The position numbers and the translations under genes were made by a program. The notes under the pieces are model-generated. The model did not search any database and was not told the origin of the DNA. It worked only from the letters and a program-made list of their open reading frames with translations. Source: Clostridiales bacterium (GTDB lineage Bacteria > Bacillota > Clostridia > Oscillospirales > Acutalibacteraceae). From it: DNA of 10,927 nucleotides. Positions 1 to 6,542 of the stretch are shown here, piece by piece (the stretch's first letter is position 1; each line of letters opens with the position of its first letter). The stretch lies in NCBI GenBank assembly GCA_019416395.1, contig DXXH01000083.1, positions 1 through 10,927 of the forward strand, read 5' to 3'.

Positions 1-2184
1 GTCCAGAAAAGCGTCCACTTCCATCAACGCCTCTTCCACCGTCTGACCCCGCAAATCCAGACTGGATGCAGCTTCCGGCGTGGAAACCGATTTCGTCACC
101 GTACGTCCCGGCTGCTTCTTTTTCAGCTGCCGCTTGGACAGCAGCCGGATATTGGACAGGGGTACCCTGGTCTTGATAATCCCCGCCTGCACCAGCACAA
201 ACCCATCCTTGGGAGCCTCTAGCACCGTGGCGTCTTTGTCAATGTCGTAGATCAGCACGCTGTCCCCCGGCACCAAAGGACGGGGCAGTACATACTGGTC
301 GTCACGGCGCTCCCGCACCGGGTCGGACAGTCCTTCCAGCTCCTTCATGCCGGAACGCAGCTTAGCCTTTTGCTCCGCGGACAACGCTTTATTCTTCTGC
401 CGGCGCAGCTCTTCCAGCTCATTCACCAAAGCGTCGGCTCTGGCGCGGGTTTTCTGGACAATCTGGGCTGCTTCCTGCCGGGCGCGCTCCACTTCCTTCT
501 TCGCTTGCTGCTCTGCTTCCTCTTTCAAGCGGTCCGCCTCTTGGGCGCTTCGCTTGGCCTGGGCGGCGGAAGCTCGCAGGGTTTCCAGCTCGTCTTCCAT
601 CTTTCGCCTGTCTTCCTCTAACCGGCCTACCACCTGCTCGAAAGCGTTGCTTTCTTGGCTCACCAGTTCCCTGGCCCGCTCCACGATGTGCTCCGAAATT
701 CCCAGGCGCTGGGAAATGGCAAATGCATTGGACTTTCCGGGTACGCCGATCAACAGCCGGTAAGTAGGCCGCAAAGTGGCCACGTCAAACTCGCAGCAGC
801 CATTTTCCACCCCAGCCGTTTGAATGGCGTAAGCTTTCAGCTCCGCGTAATGGGTGGTACAGGCCAGCCGTGCCCCACGGTTGCGCAATTCTTCAATAAT
901 GGCCTCTGCCAGCGCCGCACCTTCGATCGGGTCCGTTCCTGCCCCAAGCTCGTCCAAAAGAATCAGACTTCTGTTGTCTGCCACCTGGAAAATCCCAATA
1001 ATGTTCACCATATGGGAAGAAAATGTGGACAAAGACTGCTCAATGCTCTGCTCGTCCCCAATATCCGCCAAGATATGCCGGAATACCGACACCCGGCTGC
1101 CTTCCCCCACCGGCAGCATCAAGCCGCACATGGCCATCAGCGTCAACAGGCCGATGGTTTTCAGCGCCACGGTCTTGCCGCCTGTGTTGGGGCCTGTGAT
1201 AATCAGGGTGTCAAAATCCACCCCCAAGGTGATATCCGTAGCCACCACTTGTTCTTTGGGAATCAACGGGTGCCTTGCACTGTGCAGGACGATTTTGCCG
1301 TCCTCTCCCACCTGGGGAACCACTGCTTTCATACGGTAGGCCACCTGGGCCTTGGCGAAAATCAAGTCCAGCTCCACCGCGTAGCGGTAGCTTTCAATGA
1401 TGGAATCGGCGAAGGACCCGGCCTCTCCGGAAAGCTCCAGCAAAATACGGGTGATTTCTTCCTGCTCGTCCGAACGCAGCACCCGGATCTCGTTGTTGGC
1501 TTCCACCACGCTCATGGGTTCCACAAATACAGTGGCGCCGCTGGAAGAGGTATCGTGGACAAGTCCCGGAACTTCTCCCCGGAACTCCGCTTTTACCGGC
1601 ACCACATAGCGGCCGCCGCGCTGGGTCACGATGCTCTCCTGCAAATGGCGCTGGTGAGCTGGGGAGTGAATCAGCTTGTCCAACTGATCCCGCACCCGCT
1701 GGGACGCTGCCCGGATTTTCCGGCGAATGGTGGCCAGCGCCGGGGAAGCGTTGTCCGCCACCTCCTCTTCGCTGACAATACAGGTGAAAATCTTTTCTTC
1801 CAAATACTTGTTGGGGGCCAGCACCTCAAAACGGCCAGTCAAAGCAGTGCGCACGCTTTCGCTTTTTCCCCACCACTGGGTCAGGCCCCGTATGGTGCGC
1901 AAGGTAGCGCCAATATCCAGCAGCTCCCGCAGGCCCAATCCGCCACCTGCCTGAGCCCGGCGAAGCGGATTGGTCACATTCTTCATGCCGTAAAAAGAGG
2001 GCGCTCCAAATTTGGCCATGGCCACAAAGGCGGCGTCTGTCTCTTGCAGCAGCCATTGGACTTCCGCCGCAGTATAAACCGGCTCCAGCTTCCGGGCAAG
2101 CTCCGCTCCGTCTTCACTGGAAGCTTCCTGAGCCACCATTTCTAAAATTTTATCCAGCTCTAAAGCTCGGTAATGTTTTTCCAT
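1..2184 (-). CDS. mutS2: Endonuclease MutS2 (partial, C-terminus beyond window)
   Basis: MutS2 is a MutS-family ATPase without the mismatch-recognition domain. It carries a C-terminal Smr nuclease domain and is linked to suppression of recombination and to rescue of collided ribosomes. The visible part is 728 residues: an N-terminal core/lever region, Walker A GPNTGGKT at residues 331-338, Walker B around residues 407-414 (LILLDELGAGTDP), a long charged Gln/Glu/Lys/Arg-rich coiled-coil stretch at about 510-600, and the beginning of the Smr domain (LDLRG at 709-713) just before the window edge. Family members are about 780-790 residues, so roughly 60 are missing, including the usual HGxGxG motif. 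The ATG start at 2184 has a GAGG ribosome site 9 bases upstream and the usual N-terminus (MEKHYRALELDKI). It follows recO by 139 bases and probably has its own promoter. Identification is secure from the sequence; the cellular role is family knowledge. Confidence 0.96.
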   Translation of the reverse strand, partial: MEKHYRALELDKILEMVAQEASSEDGAELARKLEPVYTAAEVQWLLQETDAAFVAMAKFGAPSFYGMKNVTNPLRRAQAGGGLGLRELLDIGATLRTIRGLTQWWGKSESVRTALTGRFEVLAPNKYLEEKIFTCIVSEEEVADNASPALATIRRKIRAASQRVRDQLDKLIHSPAHQRHLQESIVTQRGGRYVVPVKAEFRGEVPGLVHDTSSSGATVFVEPMSVVEANNEIRVLRSDEQEEITRILLELSGEAGSFADSIIESYRYAVELDLIFAKAQVAYRMKAVVPQVGEDGKIVLHSARHPLIPKEQVVATDITLGVDFDTLIITGPNTGGKTVALKTIGLLTLMAMCGLMLPVGEGSRVSVFRHILADIGDEQSIEQSLSTFSSHMVNIIGIFQVADNRSLILLDELGAGTDPIEGAALAEAIIEELRNRGARLACTTHYAELKAYAIQTAGVENGCCEFDVATLRPTYRLLIGVPGKSNAFAISQRLGISEHIVERARELVSQESNAFEQVVGRLEEDRRKMEDELETLRASAAQAKRSAQEADRLKEEAEQQAKKEVERARQEAAQIVQKTRARADALVNELEELRRQKNKALSAEQKAKLRSGMKELEGLSDPVRERRDDQYVLPRPLVPGDSVLIYDIDKDATVLEAPKDGFVLVQAGIIKTRVPLSNIRLLSKRQLKKKQPGRTVTKSVSTPEAASSLDLRGQTVEEALMEVDAFLD

Positions 2185-2237
2185 ACTATGTTTCCTCTAA
2201 TTTCACATCTTGTGTGTCGGAGAACCTATGTAAAGCT

Positions 2238-2243
2238 ATTATA
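2238..2243 (-). promoter_or_regulatory. Probable -10 box for mutS2
   Basis: On the minus strand a perfect TATAAT lies 53 bases before the mutS2 start, in an AT-rich gap between recO and mutS2. No good -35 hexamer sits 16-18 bases upstream (the best spacing gives GCAAAA), so this is a -10-only call. It suggests that mutS2 can be transcribed separately from the era-recO group. Confidence 0.45.
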
Positions 2244-2323
2244 CTTTTCAATCTCTAAAATTTTGCTAAATTACGCCATTTTATTTCAAATCCATTGAAA
2301 GCCATTTCCCTTTACAAGTTCTA

Positions 2324-3067
2324 TCAAAGCAGACTGTAATAGAAATCCAGGGTTTTGGGGCGCTTTTGCAAAATGGTGACCGTATACGCTTCCGACGCTG
2401 CCGAAAGTTCCTGCTGCGCTCCCTCAGGAATAGAAAAGGAAAAAATCCGCTCAAAGTCAGCGTACACGATATGCCGCATGGCAGTGAGCGCCGCCGGGGA
2501 CAACGCCGCGCAGGGATCCCCATTGTCCAAGTAACAGTCTTTGCAATAAAGAGTTCCCCGATTGATTTTAAAATACATGCGCTCCGACTCATATACCCCA
2601 CACTGGGCGCAATAGGCCAGGTTGGGCATGTATCCTGCCTCGGAAAGCATGCGCAGCTCCACAATGGCTTTCAGCACAGGCTGGGGCCGGGTGCCCTTGC
2701 ACAAAAAATGGAGCGCATTCAGCACCAACCGCAAGTACTCTTGGGATTCCACCCCTTCGGGCACAAGCTCTACCGCTAGCTGGCAGAAATATTGGGCCAG
2801 CGCCAACCGGGTCACGTCTTTCCGCAAATCGAAAAACACTTCTAAGGGGAAGGCCTCATTGATGTTGTAGGCGTCCTTCCCCTTGGAAAGTTTCAATTTG
2901 GAATAACACAAAAGCCCGGTAGCTGCGTTTTTGCTATCCTTCAGATTCTTGGCACGGCGGGCAAACGCCCGCACCACGCCTTCATCTTTGGTGAGAACCG
3001 TCACCAGCCGGTCGCTCTCCCCGATGGTCTGTTCCTTGATAATAAGCCCCTGGGTCTTTACCTGCAC
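2324..3067 (-). CDS. recO: DNA repair protein RecO
   Basis: RecO loads RecA onto SSB-coated single-stranded DNA together with RecR in the RecFOR pathway. The product is 247 residues, normal for the family. It has the N-terminal OB-fold (about residues 1-80, opening MQVKTQGLIIKEQTIGESDR), a helical middle, and a four-cysteine zinc site C153-x2-C156 and C175-x2-C178 typical of Gram-positive RecO. I chose the GTG at 3067 because GGGAGAG lies 7 bases upstream and the family usually starts right before 'xxKTxGLIIK'. A longer in-frame TTG at 3085 would add six residues with no homology expected. The gene begins inside the yqzL-like ORF (86-base overlap, different frame), which suggests translational coupling, and it is the last gene of the group before mutS2. 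Confidence in identity is high; the start is good but not certain. Confidence 0.95.
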   Translation of the reverse strand: MQVKTQGLIIKEQTIGESDRLVTVLTKDEGVVRAFARRAKNLKDSKNAATGLLCYSKLKLSKGKDAYNINEAFPLEVFFDLRKDVTRLALAQYFCQLAVELVPEGVESQEYLRLVLNALHFLCKGTRPQPVLKAIVELRMLSEAGYMPNLAYCAQCGVYESERMYFKINRGTLYCKDCYLDNGDPCAALSPAALTAMRHIVYADFERIFSFSIPEGAQQELSAASEAYTVTILQKRPKTLDFYYSLL

Positions 3068-3182
3068 CCTGCATCTCTCCCACAACGTGATTTTCCACGC
3101 TGTTTCTCAACTGCGTATATTTGATGTAATCCTCAATCCGGCCTGTCCGGTAAAAACTTTCCCATGCTTGTTTCACGTCCAC
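2982..3182 (-). CDS. yqzL: Small YqzL-like protein between era and recO
   Basis: This is a 66-residue ORF starting at GTG 3182, with a strong AAGGGGG ribosome site about 8 bases upstream. Its first part, MDVKQAWESFYRTGRIEDY (W7, F10, T13-G14, D18-Y19), matches the 'W..F..TG.i..Yl.yk' pattern I know from the YqzL family, a roughly 45-50 residue protein of unknown function encoded between era and recO in Bacillus and many Clostridia. The position fits exactly. The last 28 residues or so are encoded by bases that also encode the RecO N-terminus in another frame, so this tail (Gly/Gln/His/Arg-rich) is probably not conserved. The small protein may have a function of its own or serve mainly to couple translation into recO. 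Identity rests on the motif plus position; no function is claimed. Confidence 0.68.
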   Translation of the reverse strand: MDVKQAWESFYRTGRIEDYIKYTQLRNSVENHVVGEMQGAGKDPGAYYQGTDHRGERPAGDGSHQR

Positions 3183-3335
3183 AAAGATTTCCCCCTTTTC
3201 AACGAGCAGAACTTCTGACCCTATAAAAAGAGTATTTGCGGATCTTCCCAACCTATGACAGGAAAAGTTTTGTTTGTTCGACACCCTTCGCCACATTTCC
3301 CGGGTCAAGTGTGCTAAGGTCCCTGAAAAGAAGCG

Positions 3336-4250
3336 TTACATCTCCAGATCTTTCTCCGAAAAACCCAGACTTTGCAAGGTCTCCGGGCGTTGACGCCAAT
3401 CTTCCTTCACCTTTACCCAAAGCTGCAAATTCACCTTGCAATCGAAGAAGCGTTCCAGATCTTGCCGGGCTGCGGCGCCAATTTTCTTCAGCATTGCCCC
3501 GCCTTTGCCGATCAAAATCCCTTTATGGCCGCTTTTTTCACAATAGACCGTCACGTCGATATCCAGAATCCCATCCCGGTCCTTCATGCGCTCCGTAACC
3601 GCCGCCACACCATGGGGCACTTCTTTATCCAACAGCCGCAACACTTTTTCACGGATAATTTCCGCCGCGATGACCCGTTCCGGCTGGTCGGTCAGCGTAT
3701 CTTCCGGGAATAAATGGCCGTCGGGCAAGCAAAGCTTTTTCAATTCTTCCATCAAATCGTCCATGCCGCTGCCGTCTATGGCCGAAACCGGAACCACTGC
3801 TTGAAAATCGTATAAACCGGAATACTGGGCGATTTGCTCCATGATCGGGCTTTTGTCTTCCAGCAGATCCACCTTGTTAATGGCCAGTATCGCCGGGATT
3901 TTCCCGCTCCGGAACCGGCGGATCAATTCCTCGTCCGCCTTGGACACCTTCGCGCCCGCCTCGGTGACAAGCAGGCAGGCGTCCACGCCGTCCACCGTGC
4001 GGGTCACAGACTTCACCATATAGTCCCCCAGGGAATTTTTCGGTTTCATCAGACCCGGCGTATCCAAAAATACCAGCTGATCCGGCCCCTTGGTGACCAC
4101 GCCCATGATCCTGGTCCGGGTAGTCTGAGGCTTTCGGGACACAATGGCGATTTTCTGGCCGATCAGCCGGTTCAGTACCGAGGATTTTCCCACATTGGGC
4201 CTTCCCACAATAGCGATAAACGCCGAGCGTTCCTGGGTCATATTTTCCAT
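3336..4250 (-). CDS. era: GTPase Era, 16S rRNA-binding ribosome assembly factor
   Basis: Era is an essential GTPase that binds the 3' end of 16S rRNA and helps assemble the 30S subunit. The product is 304 residues, the usual length. The G motifs are all present: G1 GRPNVGKS at 16-23, G2 threonines at 43-46 (QTTRTR), G3 DTPG at 63-66, G4 NKVD at 125-128 and G5 SA at 156-157. The C-terminal KH RNA-binding domain has the GxxG loop GKGG at 248-251. The ATG at 4250 has AAAGGAA at about 9 bases. The frame stays open to 4484, but that extension is Pro/Gly/Arg-rich, crosses the dgkA end and lacks family similarity, so it was left out. It lies 95 bases after dgkA and 153 bases before yqzL. It works on the same ribosomal target area as YbeY, encoded two genes upstream. 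Confidence 0.97.
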   Translation of the reverse strand: MENMTQERSAFIAIVGRPNVGKSSVLNRLIGQKIAIVSRKPQTTRTRIMGVVTKGPDQLVFLDTPGLMKPKNSLGDYMVKSVTRTVDGVDACLLVTEAGAKVSKADEELIRRFRSGKIPAILAINKVDLLEDKSPIMEQIAQYSGLYDFQAVVPVSAIDGSGMDDLMEELKKLCLPDGHLFPEDTLTDQPERVIAAEIIREKVLRLLDKEVPHGVAAVTERMKDRDGILDIDVTVYCEKSGHKGILIGKGGAMLKKIGAAARQDLERFFDCKVNLQLWVKVKEDWRQRPETLQSLGFSEKDLEM

Positions 4251-4277
4251 AAATAAAATTCCTTTCCGCGCAACACA

Positions 4278-4310
4278 AGGGGGCCCCGTGAAATCACGGC
4301 GCCTCCCCCT
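4278..4310 (-). other. Stem-loop between dgkA and era
   Basis: In the 95-base dgkA-era gap there is a GC-rich hairpin. The inner stem CCGTG/CACGG (4286-4290 with 4295-4299) has a 4-base loop, and the outer stem AGGGGG/CCCCCT (4278-4283 with 4305-4310) is separated from it by an asymmetric internal loop. No T-run follows on the minus strand, so it is not a standard terminator. It could be an RNA-stability or processing element in the phoH-recO transcript. No covariation evidence is available. Confidence 0.45.
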
Positions 4311-4345
4311 CGGGCCTGGAGTCCCCCAGCGCCCCTTTCTTTCCT

Positions 4346-4852
4346 CTATTTTCCCCGGAGCCGGTCCAGCCGTTCTTCCACCCACCGGGGTCCAAGAAAC
4401 ACAAATCCCGCCGCCACGGCCAGCGAAAGGATCAGGGCTCCCAACTCTACAGGATTGGCCGCGATCCCCCACAACAGCCGCCAAAGCTCCGGCCGGAAGA
4501 GGACCACCACTCCCACCAGCAACGCTGCAATGGCACTGAGGAGCACCGCCCCCGCCGCCATATCCTTGATCACCCGGATATAGCGGTTCAAGTTTTTCTG
4601 ATTGAAATCACACAGCTTCTCCACAGCGGTGTTCAGCGTTTCCGCCGTCATCACCCCGCCAATGGCCAGCAGCAGGCATGCCAATTCCCCCCGGCTTAAG
4701 GAGAGCTGGGAAGCGAAAAACAACACATAAACGCACATCACCAGGTGAATGCGCATATTCCGCTCGGATTTAATACAGTCGCCAATGCCTCGGAACGCAT
4801 CGGCAAAGCTGTGCCACACCCGCCGCTTTTTCGGGCCTTCTTGCTTACTCAC
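4346..4852 (-). CDS. dgkA: Diacylglycerol/undecaprenol kinase family membrane protein
   Basis: This family of small membrane kinases uses ATP to phosphorylate diacylglycerol or, in Gram-positives, undecaprenol, returning the lipid carrier to the cell-wall pathway. The 168-residue product shows the family signature: ERNMRIH (30-36), AETLNTAVEKLCD (70-82, with acidic E71 and E78) and KDMAAGAV (96-103), with hydrophobic helices at about 36-50, 55-70 and 100-119. A further hydrophobic segment (about 135-153) followed by a basic tail goes beyond the three-helix core. The GTG start at 4852 overlaps the ybeY stop by 8 bases; no clear ribosome site precedes it, so translation is probably coupled to ybeY. 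Upstream in-frame codons would run antisense-like through ybeY and were rejected. Which lipid is the substrate cannot be read from the sequence. Confidence 0.92.
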   Translation of the reverse strand: MSKQEGPKKRRVWHSFADAFRGIGDCIKSERNMRIHLVMCVYVLFFASQLSLSRGELACLLLAIGGVMTAETLNTAVEKLCDFNQKNLNRYIRVIKDMAAGAVLLSAIAALLVGVVVLFRPELWRLLWGIAANPVELGALILSLAVAAGFVFLGPRWVEERLDRLRGK

Positions 4853-5351
4853 GAAGGGTAGTGGCGTAACTGGCGCTGGCAGGCAGGCCCAGCTCCCGCA
4901 TAACCTGCTCTTCCTTCTCCCGCATACGCACCCGGGCCAGCCCGCCGGCCTCATGGTCATAGCCCAGCAGATGCAGCATGGAATGCGCTGTCAAAAAACC
5001 CATCTCCCGCTCAAAGCTGTGACCGTAGGTCTTGGCCTGCTCCATGGCTTTGGGCACCGAAATGACGATATCTCCCAAGATCTTGGCGCCTGTTTCATGG
5101 TTCACGTCGTAGTTCCCGTTTTCCCCCATGGGGAAGGAAAGCACGTCCGTAGGCGCGTCAATATTCCGGTATTGCCGGTTCATTTCCTGAATCTGATCGT
5201 TATCCACAAAGGAAACGCTGATCTCAGCGGAATCCTGAAAACCTTCCAATTGGAGTACCGCATGGCAGCAACGGCGGATAAGCATACGGATACCGGTAGG
5301 GATCTTCACCGCCTTCTGCTGATTCGAAATGATTACTCTGATTTTTTCCAT
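4845..5351 (-). CDS. ybeY: Endoribonuclease YbeY (rRNA maturation factor)
   Basis: YbeY is a zinc-dependent endoribonuclease needed for 16S rRNA 3'-end maturation and ribosome quality control. The 168-residue product has the metal-binding motif H123-x3-H127-x5-H133 (HSMLHLLGYDH) and the conserved YRNIDAPTDVLSFP stretch (61-74), followed by GDIVIS (93-98). The length is normal for the family. The start at ATG 5351 (MEKIRVIIS) has AAAGGAA about 12 bases upstream; an in-frame GTG nine bases earlier would sit too close to that site, and longer extensions to 5465 overlap phoH and lack similarity. It lies 82 bases after phoH, the usual partner gene in bacteria, and overlaps dgkA by 8 bases. Era, encoded two genes later, acts at the same 16S rRNA end. 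Confidence 0.97.
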   Translation of the reverse strand: MEKIRVIISNQQKAVKIPTGIRMLIRRCCHAVLQLEGFQDSAEISVSFVDNDQIQEMNRQYRNIDAPTDVLSFPMGENGNYDVNHETGAKILGDIVISVPKAMEQAKTYGHSFEREMGFLTAHSMLHLLGYDHEAGGLARVRMREKEEQVMRELGLPASASYATTLRE

Positions 5352-5433
5352 TCTCTGCACCGTTCCTTTCTGTGGGGTCTCCCCGAAATTTTCACCCAAT
5401 CCATTCCATACCCATTTGGAAAGAGGGTACATT

Positions 5434-6396
5434 CTATTTATTCGCGGCCCGGCTGGCCCGCTCATAAGCTTTGATAATGTCCTGCACCAGCTTGTGGCGC
5501 ACCACGTCTTTCTCCGTAAACCGGAAAATCGCGATATCGTCTACGCCCTTCAAGATGCGCACCGCTTCTTTTAAACCGGACCGCTTCCCGTCCGGCAAAT
5601 CGATCTGGGTCACGTCACCAGTGATCACCATTTTGGAATTGAACCCCAACCGGGTCAGGAACATCTTCATCTGTTCCCCTGTGGTATTCTGGGCCTCGTC
5701 CAAAATGATAAAGCTGTCGTCCAGCGTCCGCCCACGCATATAGGCCAGCGGGGCCACCTCAATGTTTCCCCGCTCCACATAGCGCTGATACGTCTCCGCG
5801 CCCAGCATGTCAAACAAGGCGTCGTACAACGGCCGCAGGTAGGGATCTACCTTCTGCTGCAAATCCCCAGGAAGGAATCCCAATTTTTCCCCGGCTTCCA
5901 CCGCGGGACGGGTCAAAATGATCCGGTTCACCTGCTGGGCCCGAAAAGCGTTTACCGCCATGGCTACAGCCAAATACGTTTTGCCTGTTCCCGCAGGCCC
6001 CACCCCGATGGTGATGGTGTTTTCCTTGATATTGTCGCAATAGGTGCGCTGGCCAACGGTTTTGGGCTTGATGGGTTTTCCCTTGCTGGTGATACAGATG
6101 CAGTCCCCCGCAAGGCGCGCCACCTTATCCTCGCTGTCTTCCCCCACCATGCGTATGCAATAACGCACATTCTGTTCGGTAAGGGTTTCCCCACTGCCAA
6201 TTAATGTCAGCAGGCTTTTCACGGTACGGGAAGCCTTATCTACCGCTTCCGGATCGTCCCCGGTGATCTTCAATTCCGAATCCCGCACCACAAGAGCCAC
6301 ACCGAATTCCTTCTCAATCAGCCGAACATTTTCATCAAAGCTGCCGAAAAGGGCCTCTGCCTGGCCCAGTCTGTCAAGATTGATTTTCTGCTCCAA
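5434..6396 (-). CDS. phoH: PhoH family ATPase
   Basis: PhoH-like proteins are cytoplasmic P-loop ATPases related to the helicase superfamily I core; their conserved linkage to ybeY points to RNA metabolism. The 320-residue product matches the usual length (about 320). It has an N-terminal nucleic-acid-binding-like region (1-100), Walker A GPAGTGKT at 133-140, the family stretch RPAVEAGEKLGFLPGD (163-178), Walker B DEAQN at 233-237, and TGDVTQIDLP at 259-268. The start is TTG at 6396, chosen because AGGAG lies 7 bases upstream and no ATG or GTG nearby fits. It is the first gene after the vegetative-type promoter at 6467-6496, so it probably heads the phoH-ybeY-dgkA-era-yqzL-recO transcript. 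The name comes from E. coli phosphate-starvation PhoH, but phosphate control is not shown here. Confidence 0.96.
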   Translation of the reverse strand: MEQKINLDRLGQAEALFGSFDENVRLIEKEFGVALVVRDSELKITGDDPEAVDKASRTVKSLLTLIGSGETLTEQNVRYCIRMVGEDSEDKVARLAGDCICITSKGKPIKPKTVGQRTYCDNIKENTITIGVGPAGTGKTYLAVAMAVNAFRAQQVNRIILTRPAVEAGEKLGFLPGDLQQKVDPYLRPLYDALFDMLGAETYQRYVERGNIEVAPLAYMRGRTLDDSFIILDEAQNTTGEQMKMFLTRLGFNSKMVITGDVTQIDLPDGKRSGLKEAVRILKGVDDIAIFRFTEKDVVRHKLVQDIIKAYERASRAANK

Positions 6397-6422
6397 ATAA
6401 ACGCTCCTGCTTCCTGAAAATT

Positions 6423-6436
6423 TTCGTTTTCACGAA
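6423..6436 (-). other. Short hairpin in phoH leader
   Basis: In the predicted phoH leader RNA, UUCGU and ACGAA form a 5-bp stem closed by a GAAA (GNRA-type) tetraloop. It ends about 27 bases before the TTG start and does not cover the ribosome site. It is small and may be chance; no riboswitch class is recognised. Confidence 0.25.
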
Positions 6437-6459
6437 CAGCAAAAATACATTTCGCTTTC

Positions 6460-6489
6460 ATGGGCTATTATAACACACGGAAAGCCCAT
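6460..6489. repeat. Inverted repeat flanking the phoH -10 box
   Basis: ATGGGCT (6460-6466) and AGCCCAT (6483-6489) are perfect 7-bp inverted arms separated by 16 bases. On the minus strand one arm lies just inside the -35 hexamer and the other directly after TATAAT, so the dyad spans the core promoter. That is where a repressor operator would sit. The same arms could form a stem in single-stranded DNA, but little of it would be transcribed. No known regulator is recognised. Confidence 0.5.
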
Positions 6490-6496
6490 TCTTCAA
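6467..6496 (-). promoter_or_regulatory. Sigma-A type promoter for phoH operon
   Basis: On the minus strand TTGAAG (-35, 6496-6491) and a perfect TATAAT (-10, 6472-6467) are separated by 18 bases. Transcription would start near 6460, giving a leader of about 63 bases before the TTG of phoH. The site separates the sporulation pair yqfCD from the housekeeping genes, allowing vegetative expression of the latter. No intrinsic terminator with a T-run is visible between yqfD and this promoter, so read-through from yqfD remains possible. Confidence 0.75.
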
Positions 6497-6542
6497 GGGA
6501 AAACTCTATGAATTTTTACCAAAATTTATTCCCCTTCCTATA

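Noticed and set aside
655..2145. 496-codon open frame on the plus strand
   Set aside because: It is antisense to the clear MutS2 gene, has no ribosome site, is rich in His/Gln/Pro as typical of reverse-strand shadows, and matches no family I know.
2284..2300. Possible terminator between recO and mutS2 (TTTCAA/TTGAAA, 5-base loop)
   Set aside because: The stem is only 6 bp and AT-rich, with no T-run, so it is too weak to call a terminator.
3250..3257. CATAGGTT on the minus strand before yqzL, similar to the sporulation -10 elements
   Set aside because: No matching -35 lies 13-15 bases upstream, and the same 8-mer also appears before mutS2, so chance is likely.
4251..4484. N-terminal extension of Era
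   Set aside because: The frame is open but the residues are Gly/Arg/Pro-rich, overlap the dgkA 3' end and precede a well-placed ATG with a ribosome site.
6506..6542. Possible terminator after yqfD formed by AAGGGGAA/TTTTCCCTT and AATTTT/AAAATT pairs
   Set aside because: The pairs are weak and no T-run follows; the region instead leads into the phoH promoter.
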